Assembly: GCA_902470095.1 (NCBI GenBank)
Contig: CABRFG010000030.1
Coordinates: 1-26,217 of the forward strand
Direction: 5' to 3'
Length of the DNA stretch: 26,217 nt
Origin: an uncultured Collinsella sp.
Lineage (GTDB): Bacteria > Actinomycetota > Coriobacteriia > Coriobacteriales > Coriobacteriaceae
Part shown: piece after piece, positions 15,893 through 24,185 of the stretch
Numbering within the stretch: position 1 is the stretch's first letter
How the letters are laid out: the number at the start of each line of letters is the position of its first letter
The notes under the pieces: generated by a model
The model's input: only the letters and a program-made list of their open reading frames with translations
Told to the model about the DNA's origin: nothing
Database searches by the model: none
Made by a program: the position numbers and the translations under genes

Positions 15893-18007
15893 CTAGGCCT
15901 GATCGGCGCCCGCCGTCTCCAAACCGATCAAACGGAACGGATCCGCCACGCCACCGATCGACTTTTGGAGCTCGCGCTGGCGCTGAGAATCTTGCATCGC
16001 TTGCATCGTCAGCACACGGCGTGCCTCATCGTCGAGCGACCGATCCTGACGAAGCTTTGCCTGTGCGGCGCGCATGCGGCGCTTGATGGTGTAGAGCTCG
16101 AGGGTATCGAGCATAAACACGATGTTCGTCTCGGTGGGGTGCTTACTCGTCGACGAAATGCGCCCGGCGCTGACAAGCGACGCTGCCTCGGGACACACCG
16201 CGCGCGCCGCATCCATGCACGCCGTGGGATCGGTGCCCGGTGGCGTCGCGAGCACGGCCCACGCGATGGACTCGTGGCGCGGATCCACCCACTCGATCGA
16301 GCAGATGCGGTCGGCATACGTGCGGAAGAGGTCGGGGTAGCTCGTGAGCATCGTCAGCAGCTCGCGCTCCCCCGCCAAAGACTTTCGCTCCAGGTCGGTC
16401 AGCACGATCGGCATCGTCGGCGCCGCAGACGCGCCCGTTGCATCGGCAACCGGCGCTGCGCCATCCATACCAACCGGCACATCAATCGGCGGCATATCGT
16501 CGACGACCTCGACCGGCGCGGCGCCATAGGCCTCGAGTGGCACATAGTCGTACGGCTCTTCCTCAACCGGTGTGGACACCGCCGGTGTCGCCCCCGACGC
16601 CCAGGCGCCGCGAGACGCCTCCCGCGAACCAGACGCCCGACCGCCTGCGCTGCCTGCGCGCTCGGCCTGCGCCCGCTGGCGCTCGTAGTTCTGCTCGCGA
16701 CGACGCTCGGCGTCCTCGCGCTTGGCAACATCGCGAAACACACGCCCCGAGCTCGAACGCACCGTCTCCAAGTCCAGCCCCAGCAGGTCGGCAATCTGGA
16801 TAAAGTACGTATCGATCATGTAGCTATCGCGCAGCGGATAGATGAGCGTCAGCGCATCCTCGAGCGCCTTGGCACGACCGCCCGGCGTGGTAATGTCGCT
16901 TGACTCCTGCAGTGAGCGGTAAACAAAGTCCATGAGGGGCTCGGCGGCATCGATGCGCGCTTGCAGAGCCTCGCCGCCATGCGCCGTGATGAACTCCATG
17001 GGGTCGTTGCCGTCAGGGAGCACCACGCAGCGCAGGTCCATCGAATCCTGCTCGATAAACTGAATCGCACGGCGCGCGGCCTTTTGACCGGCGGCGTCGC
17101 CATCGAACATATACACAATGCGTTTGGCAAAGCGGGTGAGCGTCTTTACATGATGTTCCGTCAGCGCCGTGCCCAGCGTGGCAACGACGTTTTTAATCCC
17201 CGCCTCCCAGCAGGCGATACAGTCGGTATATCCCTCCACCACGATGGCGGTATCCTGCGCGACGATAAACTCCTTGGCCCAATTAAAGCCGTAGAGGTTT
17301 CGCTTTTTATGGAACACGCTCGTCTCGGCTGTGTTGAGATACTTAGGCTGGCCGTCGCCCATAATGCGACCGCCAAAGGCAATGTTGTGACCCTGCTCGT
17401 CAAAGATGGGGAACATCACGCGGTCGTAAAAGCGGTCGGCAAGCTGCCCGCGCCCGCGACTCACGGCAACGTTGGCGTCGATCATCTCCTGCGGGGTAAA
17501 ACCCGCCTGGGACAGGTGCGACACCAGCGCGTTACGGCCCGGTGCAAAGCCCAGGCAGTAGCGGCGGCAGACGTCGCCGCCCATGCCGCGGCTGGCAAAG
17601 TACTCGCGCGGACGGCCGTCCTTACCGCGCATGAGCATGGTGTGGTAGAACTGGGCGGTCTCGGCGCACAGATCGTAGATGCGGGCACGCTTGGTGCCGC
17701 GCTCGCGGCGATCTCCGGTGTCATGCAGCTCAATACCCGCGCGATCGGCCAAGTAACGGATTGACTCGGGAAAGCTCAGGTTCTCGCGCTTCATGATATA
17801 CGTGAAAACGTCGCCACCCTCGCCGCAACCAAAGCAATGCCACACCTGCGTAGCGGGGATAATGTGGAAGGACGGCGTCTTCTCGCCATGGAAGGGGCAG
17901 CATCCCCAAAACTCATGGCCGCGAGGCTTGAGCTCGACCGTTTCCTGCACGATGGCAACCAGGTCAGACGCAGCGCGTACCTGGTCTTTTTCCTCATCGC
18001 TAATCAC
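15893..18007 (-). CDS. dnaG: DNA primase
   Basis: DnaG makes RNA primers for DNA replication and works with the replicative helicase. The 704-residue protein has the CHC2 zinc motif (Cys37-x2-His40, Cys58-x2-Cys61), the primase core, and a TOPRIM domain with VVEGYTD (Glu258) and FDGDAAGQKAA (Asp302, Asp304). A variable Ala/Pro/acidic linker (about 430-545) follows, then a helical C-terminal region from about 548 that should be the helicase-binding domain. The start is GTG at 18007, overlapping the ribF stop by 8 nt, with GGTGA 6 nt upstream. rpoD follows, the dnaG-rpoD pair of the classical macromolecular synthesis operon; rpsU is not in this window. Confidence 0.96.
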   Translation of the reverse strand: MISDEEKDQVRAASDLVAIVQETVELKPRGHEFWGCCPFHGEKTPSFHIIPATQVWHCFGCGEGGDVFTYIMKRENLSFPESIRYLADRAGIELHDTGDRRERGTKRARIYDLCAETAQFYHTMLMRGKDGRPREYFASRGMGGDVCRRYCLGFAPGRNALVSHLSQAGFTPQEMIDANVAVSRGRGQLADRFYDRVMFPIFDEQGHNIAFGGRIMGDGQPKYLNTAETSVFHKKRNLYGFNWAKEFIVAQDTAIVVEGYTDCIACWEAGIKNVVATLGTALTEHHVKTLTRFAKRIVYMFDGDAAGQKAARRAIQFIEQDSMDLRCVVLPDGNDPMEFITAHGGEALQARIDAAEPLMDFVYRSLQESSDITTPGGRAKALEDALTLIYPLRDSYMIDTYFIQIADLLGLDLETVRSSSGRVFRDVAKREDAERRREQNYERQRAQAERAGSAGGRASGSREASRGAWASGATPAVSTPVEEEPYDYVPLEAYGAAPVEVVDDMPPIDVPVGMDGAAPVADATGASAAPTMPIVLTDLERKSLAGERELLTMLTSYPDLFRTYADRICSIEWVDPRHESIAWAVLATPPGTDPTACMDAARAVCPEAASLVSAGRISSTSKHPTETNIVFMLDTLELYTIKRRMRAAQAKLRQDRSLDDEARRVLTMQAMQDSQRQRELQKSIGGVADPFRLIGLETAGADQA

Positions 18008-19007
18008 GGATGCTCACCCCCTGATCGCCCAAGTTGTGACGAATATCCTCGATATTACCCTCGACGGTCGCGATCAACTCATCCAGCGAATCGAACACAC
18101 GCGAGGGACGCAGCCAGCGCGTAAACGCCAGCGAAACGGAAGCGCCGTACAGGTCGCCCGTATAACCAATTAAATTAGCCTCGAGATGCGCAGATGCCGC
18201 ATCGTCAGCATACGTTGGCGGCAGGCCGACGTTCACAGCAGCGGGCCACGCGGTGTCATCGACCAGCACCAGACCCTCATACACGCCATCGGCTGGCACC
18301 TGAATGCCGTCGGGAACCTGCAAGTTTGCCGTGGGAAAGCCCATGCCAGAACCCTCGTGACGGCCGCGAATAACACCGCCACGCACCATATACGGACGGC
18401 CGAGTAACCCAGCAGCAAGCTCCACATGGCCCTGTCCCAGCTCATGACGAATGCGGGTGGCGCAAATGGCCTCACCGCCCTCGCAAAGCAGGTCGTGACC
18501 ATACACGTCAACGCCGTGCTCGGAACCCCAGGAGCGCATCTCGGCAACACCAGAAGCACCGCCACGACCCAGCCTAAAGTCACTGCCAACGCGAATCGAT
18601 CGAATGTCGACCAGACGCGACACCAGCGAGAGAAAATCAACATGGTCAAGCGCCGCAACCTCAGGCGTAAAGGGAACGGCCACCACCGCATCGACCCCGG
18701 TTTGAGCCAAGGCATGCAGACGGTCGGCCGTCGTCATCAATTTTTGAGCGGGCGAAGGGCTCACCACAACGTCCGGGTCGGGATCGAAGGTAACCACGAC
18801 CGCCTTACAGCCATGGGCACGGGCATCACGGACAAGCGCTTCGATGAGTTCCTGGTGTCCACGGTGAACGCCGTCGAACACGCCAATGGCGATTGAAGCG
18901 GCACCCAAGTGCTCACACTCATCAAACGTATCGGCAGCAACGATGCGAGCCTCGTCCGACTCGCCCGCGAAAAAGACACGCGCGAGCTCGCGAGCGGACA
19001 ACATCAT
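18000..19007 (-). CDS. ribF: Bifunctional riboflavin kinase / FAD synthetase
   Basis: RibF phosphorylates riboflavin to FMN and adenylates FMN to FAD. The 335-residue protein has an N-terminal adenylyltransferase domain with IAIGVFDGVHRGHQ (about 39-52), TFDPDP at 73-78 and a RVGSDFRLGRGG block. A C-terminal kinase domain has VIRGRHEGSGMGFPTANL (212-229) and NVGLPPTY at 259-266, where most relatives read NIG-x-x-PTF. About 35 residues precede the adenylyltransferase core. The ATG at 19007 overlaps the truB stop by 4 nt (ATGA); a second ATG follows immediately. truB-ribF adjacency is common in bacteria. Confidence 0.95.
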   Translation of the reverse strand: MMLSARELARVFFAGESDEARIVAADTFDECEHLGAASIAIGVFDGVHRGHQELIEALVRDARAHGCKAVVVTFDPDPDVVVSPSPAQKLMTTADRLHALAQTGVDAVVAVPFTPEVAALDHVDFLSLVSRLVDIRSIRVGSDFRLGRGGASGVAEMRSWGSEHGVDVYGHDLLCEGGEAICATRIRHELGQGHVELAAGLLGRPYMVRGGVIRGRHEGSGMGFPTANLQVPDGIQVPADGVYEGLVLVDDTAWPAAVNVGLPPTYADDAASAHLEANLIGYTGDLYGASVSLAFTRWLRPSRVFDSLDELIATVEGNIEDIRHNLGDQGVSIRD

Positions 19008-19936
19008 CGAACACCGCCGATTGCCTGCGGAAACACGTGCTCCATGACAAAGCGGCCACCCTCAATGCGGGCGAGCGCCTTGAGTCCCCCATCGAGCACC
19101 AACGCAAACGGCGCCTTCGAGGAATCGAAATCGGCAAGCGCACGCTCAACGGGAATGCGTCGGCCGCAGAGCAGGTCGTCGGCAAGATTGCCCGGCAAGT
19201 CAACACGTGTGGCGCCCAGGGCCGCAATGGGATCCAGGGCAAAGCCAGCCGCGGACTCGGGAGAAAGCTCCTCGACCGCATGACAAGCGCCAATGGAAAC
19301 AACACCGGAAGCCGTGCGGCGCAGCGCGGAAATATGCGCGGCGCTATCGCAAGCGCGGCCCAGGTCGCGAGCGAGCGCACGGATATAGGTGCCCTTGCTC
19401 ACCGAGAACGCCACGGTCCACACACACGTATCACCTTCGCCGCCCACGGCGATCAGGTCGGCGGCATAGACTTCGACGGGGCGCGGAGGTAGGTCCACCG
19501 CATTGCCCTCGCGAGCAGACTTGTAGGCGCGAACGCCATTGACCGAGATAGCAGAAAACGCCGGCGGCACCTGCATCTGCGGGCCCAGCATGGCGGCCAA
19601 GCGCTCACGAGCATAGGCAGGATCGCGGAGCTCGTTGGCAACAGCCACCGTACGGACCGCCTCGCCATCCGCATCATCGGTATTGGTCTCGGCGCCAAAC
19701 GAGATGTCGGCGACATAGCTTTTGGTATCGAGGGTTAGCATGCCCAGCAGACGGGTCGCCTGGCCGACGCCCACCACCATGACACCCGAGGCCATGGGGT
19801 CGAGCGTACCGGCATGGCCGACGCGTCGCTCATGGAGGGCGCGTCGGCACTGCGATACCACGTCGTGAGACGTGCAACCCACCGGCTTATCGACGGCGAG
19901 CAGCATATTCAATTGAGAAGGCGTACGACGAGCCAT
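19004..19936 (-). CDS. truB: tRNA pseudouridine(55) synthase TruB
   Basis: TruB converts U55 to pseudouridine in the T loop of tRNAs and helps tRNA folding. The 310-residue protein has the opening LLAVDKPVGCTSHDVV, the catalytic motif GHAGTLDPMASGV with Asp46, KSYVADISFGAETNTDDADG, and a C-terminal region with FPQAIGG. The start at 19936 has GGATGG very close upstream. It lies 15 nt after nrnA and overlaps ribF. It sits in the same run as rbfA and infB, as in many bacteria. Confidence 0.96.
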   Translation of the reverse strand: MARRTPSQLNMLLAVDKPVGCTSHDVVSQCRRALHERRVGHAGTLDPMASGVMVVGVGQATRLLGMLTLDTKSYVADISFGAETNTDDADGEAVRTVAVANELRDPAYARERLAAMLGPQMQVPPAFSAISVNGVRAYKSAREGNAVDLPPRPVEVYAADLIAVGGEGDTCVWTVAFSVSKGTYIRALARDLGRACDSAAHISALRRTASGVVSIGACHAVEELSPESAAGFALDPIAALGATRVDLPGNLADDLLCGRRIPVERALADFDSSKAPFALVLDGGLKALARIEGGRFVMEHVFPQAIGGVR

Positions 19937-19951
19937 GTACCATCCAAAATG

Positions 19952-20995
19952 TTAGAGCTCGACGGTCACCGAAGCGGGATCCTCCCCCACCAGATCGGCC
20001 AGCATGGGAAGTGCCACGGCGAGCGTCTCGCAAATCGTTCCGTTGTTGGAAAAGCCGGCGGCGGCATGATGCCCGCCACCGCCAAAGTTGGCAGCGATCT
20101 CGGACACATCGAGGTCACCCTTGGAGCGCAGGTTACCGCGCACCTTGGTATCGCCCTCAATGCCCTTCAGGAACAGGCAAACCTCCACGCCCATCACCGA
20201 ACGCACCACATCGACCAGGCCGTCGCACTCATCCGAAGTGACGCCGCAGGCCTCGAGGTCGCTCTGGTACGCATAACTATATGCCACGCGACCGTGCGCC
20301 ACGGTCTTGATGCGCCCCATAACGATGGACTTGAGATGCAAGAACTCTACGCGCATGCTCTGGTAGACCTCGAGCGCAACACGCGCGGGATCGGCACCGT
20401 GCGCGACCAGGCGCGAGGCGGCATGGAACGCAGCAGCATCGGCGTTTTGGTACTGAAAACGACCGGTATCGGTCACCAGGCCGCACAGCAGGCAGGTCGC
20501 GACACCGTTGCGAGCCACAATGCCGCAATTGTCCAAAAAGCGGTCGATGATCATGGCACAGGCTGCGGCGCCGACGCACCTCAGGCTCAGCTCGGCAAAT
20601 TCCTCGCGCGCCGGATGGTGATCGAAGCACACCACATGCGACGAGCGGCGGAGCACCTCGGCGGAGTTGTTCAGACGCTCGACGACCGGCACGTCCACCG
20701 AGATGAACAGGTCCGGATTGCCGGTATACGCAGATGCCGGCACCAGACGGTCGGCGCCCTCCATAAAGCGGTAGACGCGCGGAACCGGATCATCGTCTGC
20801 CAGCAGCAAGGCAATGTCCTTGTTGGGGAAAAACTTCATAAGCGATAAGCCCAGACCCAGCACGGAGCCCAGGGCGTCACCATCGGGAGACGTATGTCCC
20901 GAAATCGCAATGGAGGACGCACCCTCGATGAGCTCGAGGATGCGTCGCTGAATATCTGCAGACTCGCACGATGCGAGGTCGGCGGAATTACTCAT
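19952..20995 (-). CDS. nrnA: DHH/DHHA1 phosphoesterase, NrnA family (oligoribonuclease / pAp phosphatase)
   Basis: NrnA-type enzymes degrade 2-5 nt RNA oligomers and dephosphorylate 3'-phosphoadenosine 5'-phosphate. The 347-residue protein has the metal-binding motifs of the DHH family: GHTSPDGDALGS (His34, Asp38, Asp40), SVDVP with Asp101, the signature CFDHHPA (125-127) and VTDTGRFQY with Asp176. The C-terminal DHHA1 domain carries NFGGGGHHAAAGF (about 303-315). It overlaps rbfA by 8 nt at its start and precedes truB by 15 nt. The infB-rbfA-nrnA-truB order is widespread in actinobacteria and Firmicutes. Which of the two activities dominates cannot be told from sequence. Confidence 0.9.
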   Translation of the reverse strand: MSNSADLASCESADIQRRILELIEGASSIAISGHTSPDGDALGSVLGLGLSLMKFFPNKDIALLLADDDPVPRVYRFMEGADRLVPASAYTGNPDLFISVDVPVVERLNNSAEVLRRSSHVVCFDHHPAREEFAELSLRCVGAAACAMIIDRFLDNCGIVARNGVATCLLCGLVTDTGRFQYQNADAAAFHAASRLVAHGADPARVALEVYQSMRVEFLHLKSIVMGRIKTVAHGRVAYSYAYQSDLEACGVTSDECDGLVDVVRSVMGVEVCLFLKGIEGDTKVRGNLRSKGDLDVSEIAANFGGGGHHAAAGFSNNGTICETLAVALPMLADLVGEDPASVTVEL

Positions 20996-21398
20996 CTAAA
21001 GCTGCCTCCTGGGCGGCATCCGCTATGGGATAGCCGTCCTCGTCCTTTTCGATCGCAAGCGTGGCGGGAACGTTTTCCAGCGCGCGCGTGATGCGCTCGG
21101 CCTCATCGGTCGAGCGATCGATGCGAAAATCGAGCTCGGGCGTGACGCGCCAATCGAGCGAGCGGGCCAACAGGCTACGGATGCGGCCCTTGGCGCTGGC
21201 GAGCGCCTCCATGACCTCGTCGTAGCGGCTCGCGTCGCACGACACGTACACGCGCGCGAACGAACGGTCCACCGCGACCTCGACCGCGGTCAGGGTGACC
21301 AGGTCGAGACGCGGATCGGAAACCTCAAAGAGCAGGATATAACCGAGCTTCTCGCGAAGCTGCTCGCCCAGACGGCGGGTTGCCTGCGTTTGCTTCAT
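20988..21398 (-). CDS. rbfA: 30S ribosome-binding factor RbfA
   Basis: RbfA is a KH-like protein needed for late 30S maturation and 16S rRNA 5'-end processing. The 136-residue protein opens MKQTQATRRLGEQLREKLGYILLFEVSDPRLDLVT in the family manner, contains VDRSFARVYVS and ends with the WRVTPELDFRIDRSTDEAERI block. Its C-terminal tail of about 25 residues is acidic. The gene lies 11 nt after infB, with a GGGGGT Shine-Dalgarno overlapping the infB stop, and overlaps nrnA by 8 nt. Confidence 0.94.
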   Translation of the reverse strand: MKQTQATRRLGEQLREKLGYILLFEVSDPRLDLVTLTAVEVAVDRSFARVYVSCDASRYDEVMEALASAKGRIRSLLARSLDWRVTPELDFRIDRSTDEAERITRALENVPATLAIEKDEDGYPIADAAQEAALDE

Positions 21399-21409
21399 AG
21401 CGCTACCCC

Positions 21410-24094
21410 CTACTCGGTACGGGCAACCTGGTCGATGCGGTAGCCCTCAATGGTGTCGCCAGGCTTGATGTCCTGGAAGTTCTCCAGGCCAATACCGCCC
21501 TCGGAGCCGCTCTTGAGGCTCTTGGCCTCGTCCTTGTAGTGGCGCATCGAGGCGATTTTACCGTTGAAGACCACGATGCCGTCGCGCACCAGACGTACGG
21601 AATCGGTCGCGGCGATCTCGCCCTCTTCGACGCGGACACCGGCGGCGATGCCGACTTTGGGCACCTTGAAGGTGTCCAGGACGGTCGCAGTGCCCGTGGA
21701 GACCTCAACCTCGGTGGGCTTGAGCATGCCGATACGGGCAGCGTCGAGGTCCTCGAGGCACTTGTAGATGACGTCGTAGCAACGGATCTCGACGCCCTCG
21801 CGCTCGGCGGCGGAGCGGGCCTTGCCGTCGGGACGAACGCCAAAGCCAATGATGATGGCGTTGGAGGCGTCGGCCAGGACGACGTCGGTCTCGTTGATGG
21901 CGCCAACGGCGGAGTGGATCGTGTTGATGCGCACCTCGGACTGGTCCATCTTGTCGAGCGAGTCCTGAAGGGCCTCGATGGAGCCCTGGACGTCGGCCTT
22001 GATGATCAGGTTGAGCTCCTTGACCTCGGCGTCGGCGATGGTCTCGAAGAGGTTCTCGAGCGTCACGTGCTTCACGCGGCTCTGCTCCTCGATACGGGCC
22101 TTGAGCGAACGCTCGTCGGCCAGCGCACGCGCCTCGCGCTCGTCCTCGAATACGCGGAACTCGTCGCCGGCGTTGGGGACGGACTGCAGACCCAAGATCT
22201 CGACGGCGTCGGAAGGACCGGCCTCAGTAACGGCGTTGCCCTTGGGGTCGAGCATGGCGCGGACGCGGCCATAGGTGAGGCCGGCGACCAGCGTGTCGCC
22301 CACGTGCAGGGTACCGCGGGTAACGAGCACGGTGGCAACCGAGCCGCGGCCCTTGTCGAGCTTAGCCTCAAGGACGTTGCCAGAAGCGAAGGTATCGGGG
22401 TTGGCCTTGAGCTCGAGCACGTCGGCCTGGAGCAGCACGGTCTCGAGCAGGTCGTCGATACCGATCTTCTGCTTGGCCGAGATGTTGACGAACATGTTCT
22501 GTCCGCCCCACTCCTCGCGCACGCGGTCGGGGTTGGCACCCGGCTTATCGATCTTGTTGACGGCGACGACGATGGGTACGCCGGCGGCCTTGGCGTGGTT
22601 GATCGACTCGATGGTCTGGGGCATGACGCCGTCGTCGGCAGCCACGATCAGAATGACGATGTCGGTCACCTTGGCGCCGCGGGCACGCATGGCCGTAAAG
22701 GTGGCGTGACCGGGGGTATCGATGAAGGTGATCTTGCGGTCGTTGATCATGACCTGCGAAGCGCCGATGGCCTGCGTAATGCCGCCCGCCTCGCCGGCAG
22801 CGACGCCGGTGTGACGGATGGCGTCGAGCAGCGAAGTCTTGCCGTGGTCGACGTGGCCCATGACGGTGACGACCGGGGCACGCGGCTTAAGGTCGGCGGG
22901 ATCGTCATAGAACGAGAAGGTGTTCTCCTCCTCGGGGGTGATGATCTTGATCTGACGGCCCAGGTCGTCGGCAACGAGCTCGACGAGGTCGTCGGACATG
23001 GACTGCGTCATGGTGAGCGGCGTGCCCAGCAGGAACAGGCGCTTGATGATGTCGTTGGCCGGAACGTCGAGCGCCTCAGCGAGCTCCTGGACGGTAACGC
23101 CCTGGGAGACCTTGATGGCGTCGAGCTCCTCGGGGTTCACGCCCTGGGCCAGCGCCTCCTCAATCTTGCGCTCTTCCTGAGCCTTTGCGGCCTCGCGCTC
23201 GCGCTTCTCCTTGCGCTTTTTGCGGCGACCAGTGGACTCGCGAGAGGCCTCCTCGACGGCGGCACGAGCCTCCTCGAGCACCTTCTCGCGGCTGTACTCC
23301 TCGGCCTCGCGAGCCATGCGGCTGTAGTGGTCCTCTTCGTTGTTGTGACCGCCCTTGCGCTTCTTGCCCTTGCCCTGCTTGTCGGGGTTGGGGAAGTCCA
23401 TGCCGGCAGCGACGTTATTGCTGGCATTGGTGCGATGGCTATGGGGACGGTTCTCGGAGGCGTTGCGCTCGGAGTTGTTGTCGGAGGCGTTGCGATCGTT
23501 ACGACGGCCACCGCGACGGTCGTTGTTGCCGCCACGACGGTTGCCGCGCTCGGCAGCGCGCTCGGCCTTGGCCTTCTCCTCAGCGTCCTTCTTCTCCTTG
23601 AGCACGGTCTCCTGTGCGGCGATCTGGTCGAGCAGCGAACGGAAACGCGAACCGGAATCGGAAGCGGGAACGGCGCGGCGCTGGGCCTCGCGGGCAGCCT
23701 CCTCCTTCTCGCGGGCAAGGCGCTCCTGCTCGGCCTTCTTCTTAGCCTCGGCCTCGGCGCGGGCGGCCTCCTCGGCAGCCTGGGCGGCGGCGAACTGACG
23801 GCGCTCCTCCTCGCGAGCCTTCTCGGCAGCGATGCGCTCGCGCTCTGCCTCGGCAGCGCGTGCTGCCTCCTCGGCGGCAGCGGCCTGCTCCTCGGCCTGC
23901 TTAGCGGCCTCGACTTCCTGGGCGCGGGCCTCGATCACCGAGGCGAGCTGCTTGCGGACCATAGCGACGTAAGCGTCCTCCAGGGCGGAGGAAGCGGACT
24001 TAGCGGGAATCTTCATTTCGGCGAGATGACCCATCAGTTCCTTGGAGGTCATGCCGAACTCTTTGGCCAGGGTGGACACACGGACTTTTGCCAT
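21410..24094 (-). CDS. infB: Translation initiation factor IF-2
   Basis: IF2 is the GTPase that brings initiator tRNA to the 30S subunit and promotes 50S joining. The 894-residue protein begins with an IF2_N domain (VRVSTLAKEFGMTSKELMGH). A long charged Ala/Glu/Lys/Arg region with a coiled-coil look (about 55-190) and an Asn/Ser/Arg-rich low-complexity stretch (about 190-240) follow. A second IF2_N-type domain lies at about 330-385. The G domain has GHVDHGKT near 410, DTPGHATF near 456 and NKID near 511, followed by domains II-IV. The ATG at 24094 follows AGGTGA. It lies 91 nt downstream of nusA, a gap that holds no ylxR, and is followed by rbfA. Confidence 0.97.
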   Translation of the reverse strand: MAKVRVSTLAKEFGMTSKELMGHLAEMKIPAKSASSALEDAYVAMVRKQLASVIEARAQEVEAAKQAEEQAAAAEEAARAAEAERERIAAEKAREEERRQFAAAQAAEEAARAEAEAKKKAEQERLAREKEEAAREAQRRAVPASDSGSRFRSLLDQIAAQETVLKEKKDAEEKAKAERAAERGNRRGGNNDRRGGRRNDRNASDNNSERNASENRPHSHRTNASNNVAAGMDFPNPDKQGKGKKRKGGHNNEEDHYSRMAREAEEYSREKVLEEARAAVEEASRESTGRRKKRKEKREREAAKAQEERKIEEALAQGVNPEELDAIKVSQGVTVQELAEALDVPANDIIKRLFLLGTPLTMTQSMSDDLVELVADDLGRQIKIITPEEENTFSFYDDPADLKPRAPVVTVMGHVDHGKTSLLDAIRHTGVAAGEAGGITQAIGASQVMINDRKITFIDTPGHATFTAMRARGAKVTDIVILIVAADDGVMPQTIESINHAKAAGVPIVVAVNKIDKPGANPDRVREEWGGQNMFVNISAKQKIGIDDLLETVLLQADVLELKANPDTFASGNVLEAKLDKGRGSVATVLVTRGTLHVGDTLVAGLTYGRVRAMLDPKGNAVTEAGPSDAVEILGLQSVPNAGDEFRVFEDEREARALADERSLKARIEEQSRVKHVTLENLFETIADAEVKELNLIIKADVQGSIEALQDSLDKMDQSEVRINTIHSAVGAINETDVVLADASNAIIIGFGVRPDGKARSAAEREGVEIRCYDVIYKCLEDLDAARIGMLKPTEVEVSTGTATVLDTFKVPKVGIAAGVRVEEGEIAATDSVRLVRDGIVVFNGKIASMRHYKDEAKSLKSGSEGGIGLENFQDIKPGDTIEGYRIDQVARTE

Positions 24095-24185
24095 ATGACT
24101 TCACCTACCCTTTCTGGCACCTTCGGTGCCTAGAGACTGAACGAGCGTGGGGTATGCGCTGGGACCTGCCCGGCGCGACCGCGCG
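24095..24185 (-). other. nusA-infB intergenic gap with small hairpin, no ylxR
   Basis: Many bacteria carry ylxR (and sometimes a L7Ae-like gene) here. These 91 nt contain no plausible coding frame. The minus strand has a 6-bp hairpin GGCACC-GAA-GGTGCC at 24116-24130, about 22 nt before the infB ATG, without a T-run. It could affect RNA processing or infB translation. Confidence 0.5.

Noticed and set aside
21539..24133. An 864-codon open frame on the plus strand opposite infB, and similar long plus-strand frames opposite nusA, smc and others
   Set aside because: They lie antisense to clear conserved genes, have Val/Gly/His/Asp-rich low-complexity translations typical of GC-rich antisense frames, and show no known domain or good ribosome site.
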